Source: Nonlabens spongiae
Lineage (GTDB): Bacteria; Bacteroidota; Bacteroidia; Flavobacteriales; Flavobacteriaceae
Assembly: GCF_002117125.1 (NCBI RefSeq)
Contig: NZ_CP019344.1
Coordinates: forward strand, 3,286,501-3,350,500
Length of the DNA: 64,000 nucleotides
Direction of reading: 5' to 3'
Part shown: positions 23,059 to 31,491 of the stretch, one piece after another
Layout: every line of letters begins with the position of its first letter
Position numbering within the stretch: the stretch's first letter is position 1
Program-made: the position numbers and the translations under genes
Notes under the pieces: model-generated
Told to the model about the DNA's origin: nothing
The model's input: the letters and a program-made list of their open reading frames with translations, nothing else
The model's database searches: none

Positions 23059-23943
23059 CTATTCTGATTCTCTGTGACGTTCTCTCGCCAATAAAGTATT
23101 CTTTAGTAACATGGCAATCGTCATAGGACCTACGCCACCTGGAACTGGAGTGATAAAACTTGCTTTTTCTTTCACCGCCTCAAAATCTACGTCACCCGTA
23201 ATATAATAGCCTCGTTCTCTAGTCTCATCGGGAACACGGGTGATACCCACATCTATAATGACCGCATCGTCTTTGACCATTTCAGCTTTCAAGAAACCAG
23301 GGACTCCCAGCGCGGTGATGATGATATCTGCCTGTGAGGTGATTTGAGTGATGTTTTTGGTATGGCTGTGGGTTAAGGTTACCGTAGAATTCCCGGGAAA
23401 GCCTTTACGTCCCATTAAGATACTCATGGGTCGCCCTACAATATGAGACCTACCGATAACCACAGTGTGTTTTCCTTTAGTTTCAACATTGTAACGCTCC
23501 AGCAGTTCCAGAATCCCAAATGGCGTTGCAGGAATAAACGTACTCATGTCCAGTGCCATCCTACCAAAATTAGTAGGGTGGAAGCCATCCACATCCTTAT
23601 CCGGATTCACCGCCATCAGGATTTTTTGTGTATCGATTTGTTTGGGTAGTGGTAGTTGAACGATAAAACCATCTATATCAGGATTCTCGTTCAATTTTTT
23701 GATCTCTCGAAGCAATTCGGTCTCGCTGGTAGTGTTAGGCATGCGCACCATAGTACTTTCAAAACCCACTTGTTCACACGCGCGAACCTTAGAACCTACA
23801 TAAGTAAGACTCGCACCATCATTTCCCACTATAACTGCGGCTAGATGCGGTACTTTCTCACCTTTATTTTTCATTTCCTGAACGATCTCCGTAATCTCGT
23901 TCTTGATGTCGTTACTGGTTATTTTACCGTCGAGAATTATCAT
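23059..23943 (-). CDS. folD: Methylenetetrahydrofolate dehydrogenase/cyclohydrolase
   Basis: 294 residues. Converts 5,10-methylene-THF to 10-formyl-THF in the cytoplasm. Seen: the substrate motif LTYVGSKVRACEQVGF with catalytic Lys, GFIVQLPLPKQID, KDVDGFHPTNFGRM, the NADP site VVIGRSHIVGRPMSILMG and PVPGGVGPMTIAML near the end. Start ATG 23943 gives MIILDGKITSNDIKNEI, as in other family members. The YkgJ-type gene follows by 6 bp. Upstream, a four-helix-bundle gene with repeat arms separates it from ffh. Confidence 0.96.
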   Translation of the reverse strand: MIILDGKITSNDIKNEITEIVQEMKNKGEKVPHLAAVIVGNDGASLTYVGSKVRACEQVGFESTMVRMPNTTSETELLREIKKLNENPDIDGFIVQLPLPKQIDTQKILMAVNPDKDVDGFHPTNFGRMALDMSTFIPATPFGILELLERYNVETKGKHTVVIGRSHIVGRPMSILMGRKGFPGNSTVTLTHSHTKNITQITSQADIIITALGVPGFLKAEMVKDDAVIIDVGITRVPDETRERGYYITGDVDFEAVKEKASFITPVPGGVGPMTIAMLLKNTLLARERHRESE

Positions 23944-23958
23944 GAGTTTGCATTTTGC

Positions 23959-23975
23959 AGTTGCAGTAGGCAGTA
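23959..23975. repeat. Left arm of inverted repeat around the four-helix-bundle gene
   Basis: A 17-bp arm starting AGTTGCAGTAGG whose reverse complement recurs at 24387-24403 with one mismatch. The surrounding bases show a loose 6-7 bp rhythm of GCAG units. Confidence 0.75.
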
Positions 23976-23978
23976 TAC

Positions 23979-24344
23979 TTATTTAGCCCCAAACTTTTCA
24001 GGGTTTTGAATCATAAAGTTAATCAGCTTACCTATTTCTATACTTTTATTTTCGAGATCTTTTTCTAAATCTTTTGAAATGTATCCACAAGCTTGAGCAA
24101 AACTAAGCCATGTTTGCGTTTCAGAATTCTCAGCATCTGAATCTACGAGGCTAGATATGTAGCTCTTTGTATAACGGCGTCTCCTGTATGCTTCCGTAAT
24201 ATTTGCGCATACAGATCTCGACGATCTTCTTATTTTGTCAGTTAGCGAGTAGATTTCTTCTCTAGGAAAGTTTTTTGAAACTTCAAAAATTTCCATAGCT
24301 AGACCAAAAGCCTTTTGGTATGCAAGAAGTGTCTTAAAACTCAA
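23979..24344 (-). CDS. Four-helix-bundle protein (S23/IVS type)
   Basis: 121 residues of the 23S rRNA intervening-sequence (S23) protein family. Seen: LLAYQKAFGLAMEIFEVSKNFP, EIYSLTDKIRRSSRSVCANITEAYRRR and a last helix EIGKLINFMIQNPEKFG. Members fold as pentameric four-helix bundles; the variable-protein accessory Avd of diversity-generating retroelements is a relative, but no reverse transcriptase is here. It lies alone between folD and ffh, is much more AT-rich than they are, and is flanked by 17-bp inverted repeats. It looks like an inserted cassette. Function unknown. Confidence 0.9.
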   Translation of the reverse strand: MSFKTLLAYQKAFGLAMEIFEVSKNFPREEIYSLTDKIRRSSRSVCANITEAYRRRRYTKSYISSLVDSDAENSETQTWLSFAQACGYISKDLEKDLENKSIEIGKLINFMIQNPEKFGAK

Positions 24345-24386
24345 AATGTTTTATTGAAATATTTTTTTACCCCTACTGCAAACTGC

Positions 24387-24403
24387 TACCGCCTACTGCA
24401 ACT
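24387..24403. repeat. Right arm of inverted repeat around the four-helix-bundle gene
   Basis: TACCGCCTACTGCAACT, reverse complement of 23959-23975 with one mismatch. Preceded by further ACTGC units from 24374. Confidence 0.75.
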
Positions 24404-24410
24404 ATTCAAA

Positions 24411-25739
24411 CTATTTCATACGACTCATCGCCTGCATCATCGCCTTTCCTTTACCGCCTTGCATCATCTTCATCATCTTGCTCATCTGGTCAAATTGCTT
24501 TAGTAGCTGATTCACTTCAGTAACAGTGGTTCCGCTACCTTTTGCGATACGTTTTTTACGAGAGCCGTTGATGACTTCAGGGTTGGTGCGTTCTTTTGGA
24601 GTCATGGAGTGGATAATGGACTCGATACCTTTGAAAGCATCATCGTCGATATCTACATTTTTAAGCATTTTACCAGCACCAGGGATCATACCCATCAAGT
24701 CCTTCATGCTACCCATTTTCTTGATCTGCTGAATCTGAGAAAGAAAGTCATCAAAACCAAACTGATTCTTTGCAATCTTCTTGCTCAGTTTGCGAGCTTC
24801 TTCTTCGTCGTATTGTTCCTGGGCGCGCTCCACGAGGGAAACCACGTCACCCATTCCCAGAATACGATCAGCCATACGTTCTGGATAGAAAACGTCCAGC
24901 GCGTCCATTTTCTCACCCGTTCCTATAAATTTGATAGGTTTATCCACCACAGATTTGATGGATAGTGCTGCACCACCGCGAGTATCACCATCAAGTTTTG
25001 TAAGGACTACTCCGTCAAAGTCAAGGCGGTCGTTAAAAGCCTTGGCTGTGTTCACAGCGTCCTGACCCGTCATGGAATCAACTACGAAAAGAGTCTCCTG
25101 TGGTTGCACCGCTGCGTGAACATTAGCAATCTCGGTCATCATTTGCTCATCTACAGCAAGTCGACCGGCCGTATCTATGATTACTGCGTTGAATCCGTTT
25201 TGTTTTGCGTGGGCTATCGCCGCTTGAGAGATCTTTACCGGATCTTTTTCATCGCGGTTTGAGAAAACTTCTACACCTACACTTTCACCCACCACGTGCA
25301 ACTGGTCGATCGCCGCAGGTCTGTAGATATCACAGGCTACGAGAAGGGGTTGCTTACTCTTTTTAGTTTTTAGAAACTTAGCGAGTTTCCCAGAAAATGT
25401 TGTCTTACCAGAACCTTGAAGACCAGACATCAAGATCACGGTAGGATTACCACTCAAATTCAGTCCCACAGCATCTCCACCCATTAGTTCGGTGAGCTCG
25501 TCCTTAACGATTTTGGTGAGCAGCTGTCCAGGTTTTAAGGTAGTAAGTACTCCTTGACCCAGCGCTTTTTCTTTCGCCTTGGCAGTAAAAGATTTAGCAA
25601 TTTTATAGTTGACGTCGGCATCTACGAGCGCGCGTCTTATTTCTTTTAAGGTATCGGCTACGTTGACTTCTGTAATGCTTCCGTGTCCTTTGAGCACGTG
25701 CATCGCCTTGTCCAGCTTGTCCGTAAGATTATCAAACAT
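24411..25739 (-). CDS. ffh: Signal recognition particle GTPase
   Basis: 442 residues. Binds signal sequences on ribosomes and, with 4.5S RNA and FtsY, targets them to the membrane. N domain from MFDNLTDKLDKAMHVLKGHG; G domain with GLQGSGKTTFSGKLAKFL, DTAGRLAVDEQMM and TKLDGDTRGGAALS; Met-rich M domain MKKMGSMKDLMGMIPGAGKM ending GKAMMQAMSRMK. The start 25739 is the conserved one; 18 extra upstream codons are open but non-conserved. The SRP RNA gene is not in this window. The gene ends next to the repeat arm of the four-helix cassette. Confidence 0.97.
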   Translation of the reverse strand: MFDNLTDKLDKAMHVLKGHGSITEVNVADTLKEIRRALVDADVNYKIAKSFTAKAKEKALGQGVLTTLKPGQLLTKIVKDELTELMGGDAVGLNLSGNPTVILMSGLQGSGKTTFSGKLAKFLKTKKSKQPLLVACDIYRPAAIDQLHVVGESVGVEVFSNRDEKDPVKISQAAIAHAKQNGFNAVIIDTAGRLAVDEQMMTEIANVHAAVQPQETLFVVDSMTGQDAVNTAKAFNDRLDFDGVVLTKLDGDTRGGAALSIKSVVDKPIKFIGTGEKMDALDVFYPERMADRILGMGDVVSLVERAQEQYDEEEARKLSKKIAKNQFGFDDFLSQIQQIKKMGSMKDLMGMIPGAGKMLKNVDIDDDAFKGIESIIHSMTPKERTNPEVINGSRKKRIAKGSGTTVTEVNQLLKQFDQMSKMMKMMQGGKGKAMMQAMSRMK

Positions 25740-25837
25740 TTGGGTACTTTTTTCGTAATGGGCAAAGGTAAATAAACAGCCCTTTAACCTCAAGGTTTTA
25801 AGGGAGTAGTTCTGTTGAATAGTGATTGTGGGGATTA

Positions 25838-25853
25838 CGCTTTCGCGAAAGCG
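25838..25853. repeat. Palindrome CGCTTTCGCGAAAGCG, site 8
   Basis: Perfect intergenic copy between ffh and the outer-membrane protein gene. Confidence 0.95.
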
Positions 25854-25894
25854 TAAAAATCAAAAATCCTTTCTACTATTTTGAAGTTTATAAA

Positions 25895-26485
25895 CTAAAA
25901 ACGGAAACCGAAGTTTACGCCAAACCGTGGCTCTACCACACCAAGTCCTCCCCAAGGATCTTCAGGCTCATCACCCAAGGCACGGAAAAGCTCACCAGTT
26001 ACGCTCAAGGAAAATTTATCAGCAAACAGCCATTTGTGACCGAGACCGAATCCAGCTAGAAATCCGCCGATATCATAGGAATAGCCTTCATCATAATATT
26101 GATCATCAAAGCCATAATATTCATCTTCCACAGTGACCTCACCGGTCCTGATTTTCAAAGCAGGGTAGAAGTAGAAACCGTAATGCTGTTTTTTGCTGGA
26201 AAAATAAATATTGTAGGCTGCGCGCAGGCTCACAGCGTTGCTCTCATCCAGGTAGCCAGCGTCATAGTACCCGTAGGTGTCAAAACCCGTTACAGCAATA
26301 TGTAAAGATTGATTGCTAGGAAAAAGCCGCTCGTAGCTCACGTTGAAAGAACCCGCGACCACGAGGTCTAGAAGGTTTGAGGTGATCTCGTTTTTCTTCT
26401 CGATAACCGAGTCTGTCGCATCATGATTTTGTGCGGAAGCAAGTACTCCTAAGGCTAGGAATAGGACTAGAACTTTAGATTTCAT
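25895..26485 (-). CDS. Outer-membrane beta-barrel protein
   Basis: 196 residues from ATG 26485. Signal peptide MKSKVLVLFLALGVLASAQ, then alternating amphipathic strands (NVSYERLFPSNQSLHIAVTG, HYGFYFYPALKIRTGEVTV) ending in Phe (FGVNFGFRF), the usual barrel signature. It resembles the small porin-like DUF3575 group but I cannot confirm this. An acidic Tyr-rich loop (EDEYYGFDDQYYDEGYSYD) probably faces outward or binds cations. It is divergent from the amidohydrolase gene and has its own promoter region. Confidence 0.75.
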   Translation of the reverse strand: MKSKVLVLFLALGVLASAQNHDATDSVIEKKNEITSNLLDLVVAGSFNVSYERLFPSNQSLHIAVTGFDTYGYYDAGYLDESNAVSLRAAYNIYFSSKKQHYGFYFYPALKIRTGEVTVEDEYYGFDDQYYDEGYSYDIGGFLAGFGLGHKWLFADKFSLSVTGELFRALGDEPEDPWGGLGVVEPRFGVNFGFRF

Positions 26486-26618
26486 AGTTGATTGTTTTAT
26501 CCAAATGTAATACAAGTTTCAACAGATTACGCAAATTATTTTCAGGTGAAAATCATCTAAATAATAGAGGGTGTTCAACACCATCATCAATTGAATATCG
26601 CATTATATCTTTACCTGC

Positions 26619-28265
26619 ATGAAAAATGCTACTCTTTTCTTATTACTGATTTTATCAATTGCGTGTAAGGATGCGCGAGAAGAAACTCCTAAAACTGCCG
26701 ATTTGCTCATAAAAAACGCCACGATTTACACGGTAGACGAGGCATTTTCCAGAGCGCAATCTATGGTAGTAACTGACGGTAAGATCGTCGCGATAGGTTC
26801 CAATGAAGAAATCGCAGAAATGGGATATGAAGTAGAAGAGGAGCTGGATTATAAAAACCAATATATCTATCCGGGTCTAATTGATGCTCATTGTCACTTT
26901 TACGGTTTAGGACAGCAATTACAACGTGTAGACCTGATGGGAACCAAAAGCTTTGAAGAGGTTTTGGACAAGGTGGTGAAATTTCAAAAAGAGAAGAACA
27001 AACCCTTCATCATAGGTCGTGGTTGGGATCAAAACGATTGGGAAAATAAAATCTTCCCAACTAAAAAAGAGCTGGACAGCCTTTTTCCAGAAACTCCGGT
27101 TGCGCTCACTCGCATCGACGGTCATGCCATGCTGGTAAATCAGGCAGCTCTAGACCTAGCAGGGATTACAGCCGAGACGAAAGCTGAGGGCGGTGAGATC
27201 ACTCTTGAAAATGGTGTGCCTTCAGGTATTCTTGTAGATAACCCCATGGAGCTGGTAGAAAAAACCTTCCCAGCAAAAACCCGTGAGGAAACGATTAATT
27301 CACTGCTACAGGCTCAGAAAATTAATCTTGCTTATGGACTCACTACGGTAGATGACGCAGGTTTGTACCGAGAAACCATTGAAATCATAGACAGCTTGCA
27401 TCAATCTGGTGATTTAAAAATCAAGATGTATGCGATGATCAGCAACTCTCCTGAAAATCTAGATTATTATTTGACAAACGGAATCGTAAAAACAGATCGT
27501 TTAAATGTGCGATCCGTGAAGTTTTATGCTGATGGAGCGTTGGGAAGTCGTGGTGCGGCAATGAAAGAACCCTACAGCGATCAACACAATCACTACGGTG
27601 CACTATTGAGTTCTATCGAAGATTTTCAAGCCACCGCTGAGCGCATCGCAGCTACCGATTTTCAGATGAATACCCACGCGATAGGAGATAGTGCTAATTA
27701 TGTGGTTTTGGACAGTTACAAAAAGATTTTAAAGGGTATGGAAGATCGCCGCTGGAGAGTGGAGCATGCCCAGATCGTGAGCATGGATGACTTCGATTAT
27801 TTCAACAAGAATAATATCATTCCGTCTGTACAGCCTACACATGCGACCAGCGACATGTATTGGGCAGAAGATCGGGTAGGAGCTGAGCGACTTAAAGGTG
27901 CTTATGCTTATAAAACGCTTTTGAAAAAATCGGGTATTGTAGCTCTGGGAACCGATTACCCTGTAGAGCAGGTGAATCCTTTTTTAACTTTTTACGCTGC
28001 AGTCGCAAGAAAAGATACCAGCGGTTTCCCAGACAATGGCTACCTGTCAGACGAAGCATTGACAAGAGAAGAAGCACTACGAGGCATGACCATCTGGGCG
28101 GCTTTCTCCAATTTTGAAGAAAAAGAGAAAGGAAGCCTCGAAGTAGGCAAGGCAGCAGATTTTATGGTGATGGATATTGACTTAATGCAAGTGGATATCT
28201 CAAAAGTCCCACAGCTTGAGGTGAATGAGACTTTTATCAATGGGGAGCGGGTGTATAGGAAATAA
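26619..28265 (+). CDS. Amidohydrolase-family lipoprotein (YtcJ-like)
   Basis: 548 residues. Lipoprotein signal MKNATLFLLLILSIACKD with Cys16. The amidohydrolase-3 domain has metal ligands DAHCHFYGLG, the region RSVKFYADGALGSRGAA, MNTHAIGDSAN, RVEHAQIV and the metal Asp in ALGTDYPVEQVNPF. Family members hydrolyse N-acyl or ring amides and exoenzyme substrates; the real substrate cannot be told. It is likely anchored in the periplasm or outer membrane. It is transcribed alone between two divergent or convergent outer-membrane protein genes. Confidence 0.9.
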   Translation: MKNATLFLLLILSIACKDAREETPKTADLLIKNATIYTVDEAFSRAQSMVVTDGKIVAIGSNEEIAEMGYEVEEELDYKNQYIYPGLIDAHCHFYGLGQQLQRVDLMGTKSFEEVLDKVVKFQKEKNKPFIIGRGWDQNDWENKIFPTKKELDSLFPETPVALTRIDGHAMLVNQAALDLAGITAETKAEGGEITLENGVPSGILVDNPMELVEKTFPAKTREETINSLLQAQKINLAYGLTTVDDAGLYRETIEIIDSLHQSGDLKIKMYAMISNSPENLDYYLTNGIVKTDRLNVRSVKFYADGALGSRGAAMKEPYSDQHNHYGALLSSIEDFQATAERIAATDFQMNTHAIGDSANYVVLDSYKKILKGMEDRRWRVEHAQIVSMDDFDYFNKNNIIPSVQPTHATSDMYWAEDRVGAERLKGAYAYKTLLKKSGIVALGTDYPVEQVNPFLTFYAAVARKDTSGFPDNGYLSDEALTREEALRGMTIWAAFSNFEEKEKGSLEVGKAADFMVMDIDLMQVDISKVPQLEVNETFINGERVYRK

Positions 28266-28331
28266 TTCGGATTTTCTCTCACGATATTTTTAGTAGTCGA
28301 GGGTCAGGTTGAATTAGCTGGACAGCATAGT

Positions 28332-28967
28332 TTACAACTTGTAACGCACAGAAAAATGCGGAAATTGAATAAAGTTACTGAGAAATGGGCCAATTGTGAA
28401 GTCATCTTCACGCTCAAAGTTTCTAGAAGCTGAATGATAGGTTGCAAAATCCTTGAACAGCAAGGACACAGCAAATGATTCACTTGCTCTAACCCTCAAG
28501 CCAATATCCATGTATGACTTCCAATAGTCGACGGTCTGGTTATCGCTCGCAATTGCACTGTTTGAGGTCTGGTAAATATTATAGTTTGCTCCTATCTCGA
28601 TATAGGGTCTCAAACCATAGATGTTGAATTTCTCATATTGCGCATGCCCGCCTACCTTATACAGGTTGCGATGAACAACTTCGTTATTTTGTTCAGCAAT
28701 TTTAAATCTCTCATATCCAAAACCTACGTGAGGGCCTACAACTAATTTTGAGTTGTTGATTGGAAAGTTGACCTTAGGAATGATTTGAAACCTAAAATAA
28801 TCCTCAGGTTGAAATTCTTCTGGCAGCACTACATCTTGAGAAATGATAGCTAAATCCTCATTGTAGAAACTGAGACCTGCTACAACCTCAAGATAATTGT
28901 TATGGGATTGAGCGCTCACTAAATGCATTCCGACAAAACAAATCAATAGAACAAAAAATTTTCTCAC
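28332..28967 (-). CDS. Outer-membrane beta-barrel protein
   Basis: 211 residues using GTG at 28967 (VRKFFVLLICFVGMHLVSAQ as a signal peptide). The frame is open to 29036, but the extra residues would precede the signal peptide and overlap the upstream gene. The mature part shows alternating beta strands (YFRFQIIPKVNFPINNSKLVVGPHVGFGYERF, MDIGLRVRASESFAVSLLFKDFA) and ends HFSVRYKL, consistent with a porin-like outer-membrane barrel. Function unknown. Follows a membrane metallopeptidase-like gene by 25 bp. Confidence 0.72.
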   Translation of the reverse strand: MRKFFVLLICFVGMHLVSAQSHNNYLEVVAGLSFYNEDLAIISQDVVLPEEFQPEDYFRFQIIPKVNFPINNSKLVVGPHVGFGYERFKIAEQNNEVVHRNLYKVGGHAQYEKFNIYGLRPYIEIGANYNIYQTSNSAIASDNQTVDYWKSYMDIGLRVRASESFAVSLLFKDFATYHSASRNFEREDDFTIGPFLSNFIQFPHFSVRYKL

Positions 28968-28992
28968 TGTTACGATTTTAAGAAATGTAATC

Positions 28993-29745
28993 CTAAGGCA
29001 ATAAAATAGGTCCCAATACATCCATCCAGAGGACAAATCCTACTATTCCGCCTACTAAACCACTCACAATAAAAGTGAATCTCTTTGGAGATGGTACAAC
29101 CTTAAAAATTACATAAAGGCTTAAAGTTAAACCGATCATTCCTAATAGTACAGAAAAAGTCCCATCCCATAAACCAAGTTCTGTAGAGATCAGTTCCTCA
29201 TCTCCACCGAACCATTCGCCATTTGGTGAAATTAATTCTCTCGTAGTAGACATCACTAAATTAAAAACTTCACGTAACCAGAACAGCGATAGAAAAACGC
29301 CCAGCCAATCCACTAATTTAAAACCTTGCATTGCTCGCAGCTTTCTTCTAAAGAACAAAATGAGTAATCCGCATATGCCAGTAAGCATGGTCTGTGCAGG
29401 TCCACCCATGGTAATGTATAAACCATCGTTTGAATTATCACTCCAATACCACTCGTACAAAATGTCATGATGCTCTTGATGCAACTTTCTGACATTTTCA
29501 GGCAAATCCAGATATGGTGTATCGGGATATTTATTGAAAAGTGAGTCTAAAGCGATATAGCTAGGATCATCTTTATATCCAGGAGGATTAAAGCTGACCA
29601 TTCCATAATGCAGCTGGGTCTCGTAACCATATACCTTTGCTATCAAAATATGTCCATACTCATGCGATACGGTTCCTATAGCGGTAAACAGAACAAAACC
29701 TAGCGTGAGGAGAAAAAAGAGTTGAGGTTGGAATTTAAATCTCAT
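28993..29745 (-). CDS. M50-like membrane metallopeptidase-related protein
   Basis: 250 residues from MRFKFQPQLFF (29745). The first helix is followed by TVSHEYGHILIAKVYGY, an HExxH-type zinc motif (HEYGH) in a membrane helix as in M50 site-2 proteases and related DUFs. Later helices run around residues 120-140, 145-165, 200-220 and 225-245, and GGPAQTMLTG resembles the conserved NxxP/GPxxN region. The soluble loop of about 60 residues after the first helices is unusual. Activity as a protease is possible but unproven. Downstream is an outer-membrane protein gene. Confidence 0.65.
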   Translation of the reverse strand: MRFKFQPQLFFLLTLGFVLFTAIGTVSHEYGHILIAKVYGYETQLHYGMVSFNPPGYKDDPSYIALDSLFNKYPDTPYLDLPENVRKLHQEHHDILYEWYWSDNSNDGLYITMGGPAQTMLTGICGLLILFFRRKLRAMQGFKLVDWLGVFLSLFWLREVFNLVMSTTRELISPNGEWFGGDEELISTELGLWDGTFSVLLGMIGLTLSLYVIFKVVPSPKRFTFIVSGLVGGIVGFVLWMDVLGPILLP

Positions 29746-29888
29746 GCTTTTTATTTTCAACAGATCTTTAAATGAGCGGTAGTGTGTTCATAAAGGTTTT
29801 ATATGAACGTAAAAACTTATTTTTCAAACCAGTCAAGGAGTTCTTGTAGTGTAAAAAGGGCAATGTACAAATCCATAACCTTCTGTAT

Positions 29889-29918
29889 AAAAAAAGCATG
29901 ATCGTTGTGTTCATGCTT
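29889..29918 (-). terminator. Terminator after the YkvA-type gene
   Basis: On the minus strand AAGCATGA and TCATGCTT pair perfectly over a 9-nt loop and are followed by T residues, 33 bp past the stop at 29952. Confidence 0.7.
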
Positions 29919-29951
29919 AAATTTACAAATAATCATAGAGTATCTGGAAGG

Positions 29952-30365
29952 TCACTCATCGTGAGCCTGATCCTCATGACCTAGTTTCCAGTCCAGGTAC
30001 TTATGTAGATCAGTATCGATCCAGCCAGTGACTATGGTAAGAAAAGTCATATCATCCAAATAGCCTAAACCTGGTATAAAATCTGGAATAAGATCAAAGG
30101 GGCTTACCACATAAATAAATGTAGCTGCAATTGCAGAAATGGTAAACCATGGCACTTGCCTGTATACGCCAGCTCGATAGTCTTTTACCATCATGACCAT
30201 GATCTCATAGAGTTTTGTGTAGCGTTTTAAGGTCTTTATGCCTCTAAAGAGACGAGATAGCTTTGATTCTTGTTTCATGACGCGATCCACGTCTTCTACG
30301 GTGGTGTTTTGCGTAGCTTCCATCGCATAATCCTCATCGGGATTTAAAAATTCTTTCCAACTCAT
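29952..30365 (-). CDS. YkvA-family (DUF1232) membrane protein
   Basis: 137 residues. DUF1232 core: [42 protein letters not shown], with the hallmark [12 protein letters not shown] charged N-terminal region of about 60 residues precedes it. The biochemical role of the family is unknown. The ATG overlaps the stop of the VOC gene by 4 bp. A terminator follows at 29889-29918, so this is the last gene of the ClpP-VOC-YkvA unit. Confidence 0.9.
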   Translation of the reverse strand: MSWKEFLNPDEDYAMEATQNTTVEDVDRVMKQESKLSRLFRGIKTLKRYTKLYEIMVMMVKDYRAGVYRQVPWFTISAIAATFIYVVSPFDLIPDFIPGLGYLDDMTFLTIVTGWIDTDLHKYLDWKLGHEDQAHDE

Positions 30366-30778
30366 TTTGCAAATATTTGTTTGAAATCCCGAAACGATTT
30401 AAACTCGAGTGCGTTTCCGCTAGGATCTTTGAAAAACATCGTAGCTTGCTCTCCAGTCTGACCTTCAAAACGGGTATAGGGCTCGATGATGAACTCAACG
30501 CCTTTGGATTGTATCGCTTTCGCGAAAGCGTGAAAATCTTCCCACTCCAGTACTACACCAAAATGCGGCACCGGCACAGACTTGCCATCCACGCCATTGT
30601 AATCTGGTTCAGGAGTATTTTCTGCAACATGTATGACCAGCTGGTGACCAAAAAAGTCAAAGTCCACCCAGTGGTCAGAACTGCGCCCTTCCTTCAAACC
30701 CAGCGTGTCGCGATAAAAGTCGCGAGTAGTCGTGATTTCCTTTACGGGAATGGCAAGATGGAAGGGCGTCAATTTCAT
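30362..30778 (-). CDS. VOC-family (glyoxalase-like) protein
   Basis: 138 residues with two beta-alpha-beta-beta-beta modules. [22 protein letters not shown] opens the first and [20 protein letters not shown] the second, ending [15 protein letters not shown]. His7, the Glu near the end and other VOC metal positions appear present, so a metal-dependent enzyme is possible; the substrate is unknown. Palindrome site 9 supplies AFAKA in a helix of the second module where family members have variable residues. Overlaps the downstream YkvA-type gene by 4 bp. Confidence 0.88.
   Translation of the reverse strand: MKLTPFHLAIPVKEITTTRDFYRDTLGLKEGRSSDHWVDFDFFGHQLVIHVAENTPEPDYNGVDGKSVPVPHFGVVLEWEDFHAFAKAIQSKGVEFIIEPYTRFEGQTGEQATMFFKDPSGNALEFKSFRDFKQIFAK
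30515..30530. repeat. Palindrome CGCTTTCGCGAAAGCG, site 9
   Basis: Perfect copy inside the VOC gene, read as AFAKA. Confidence 0.95.
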
Positions 30779-30787
30779 ATTTGCGTA

Positions 30788-31330
30788 TTATATAACATTA
30801 TCCACGATCCCGTAGGTGAGAGCCTCTTCAGCATCCATCCAGTAGTCACGATTGAAGTCTTTCATCACTTTTTCAAACGGCTGACCGCAATTCTTTTCGT
30901 ACAATCTAGCAAGAATTTCACGGGTCTTGACGATTTCCTGAGCTGATATCTCAATGTCAGTCGATACTCCGCGAGCACCGCCACTAGGCTGGTGAATCAT
31001 CACACGACCGTGTTTCTGTATATGTCTGTGTCCCTTCTCACCTCCAGAAAGTAGGAGCGAACCCATAGAAGCTGCAAGACCGCTACACACGGTGCTTACT
31101 GGACTGGCAATTTCTTGCATGGTGTCATAGATACTAAAACCAGCCGTCACATAACCTCCAGGACTGTTGATTACAAAAGTGATCTTTTCATTACTCAAGG
31201 AATCGAGGTATAGCAGGCGATCCACACAATGTCTTGCAGTTTTATCATCCACCATTCCCCATATAAAGAGCTTGCGCTGCTCTATGAAGCTTTCGTCTAT
31301 TTTATCTTGTAATTTAAAGGTCTTGCTCAT
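30788..31330 (-). CDS. ClpP-like ATP-dependent protease proteolytic subunit
   Basis: 180 residues. Catalytic triad visible: Ser in CSGLAASMGSLLL, His in HGRVMIHQPSGG, and Asp in NRDYWMDAEEALTYGIVD. The handle region TDIEISAQEIVKTREILARL is present. It is shorter than canonical ClpP and the N-terminal loop region differs (FIEQRKLFIWGMVDDKTARHCV), so this may be a paralogue rather than the main ClpP partnered with ClpX. No clpX or tig gene lies beside it. It starts the unit that continues with VOC and YkvA-type genes. Confidence 0.88.
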   Translation of the reverse strand: MSKTFKLQDKIDESFIEQRKLFIWGMVDDKTARHCVDRLLYLDSLSNEKITFVINSPGGYVTAGFSIYDTMQEIASPVSTVCSGLAASMGSLLLSGGEKGHRHIQKHGRVMIHQPSGGARGVSTDIEISAQEIVKTREILARLYEKNCGQPFEKVMKDFNRDYWMDAEEALTYGIVDNVI

Positions 31331-31491
31331 TCAATAATATTTGAGGATAAAAATAAGAAATAGCCTTTAGTTCGGTCTTGCTGTTTTCTTAAATTAAGAC
31401 GGTTATTTAATTGGTAAAATTGACCTTCAATAGTGCGGGTCAGAGTAAATCCTTCGGGACAGGTCCATAGTTCATGATTTCAGTCTATTGA

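Noticed and set aside
23979..24344. Diversity-generating retroelement (Avd-like four-helix bundle)
   Set aside because: No reverse transcriptase, template repeat or variable repeat is present.
29817..29936. 39-codon minus-strand frame starting MIICKFKHEHNDHAFF
   Set aside because: It runs through a terminator hairpin and has no recognisable features; possible but unsupported.
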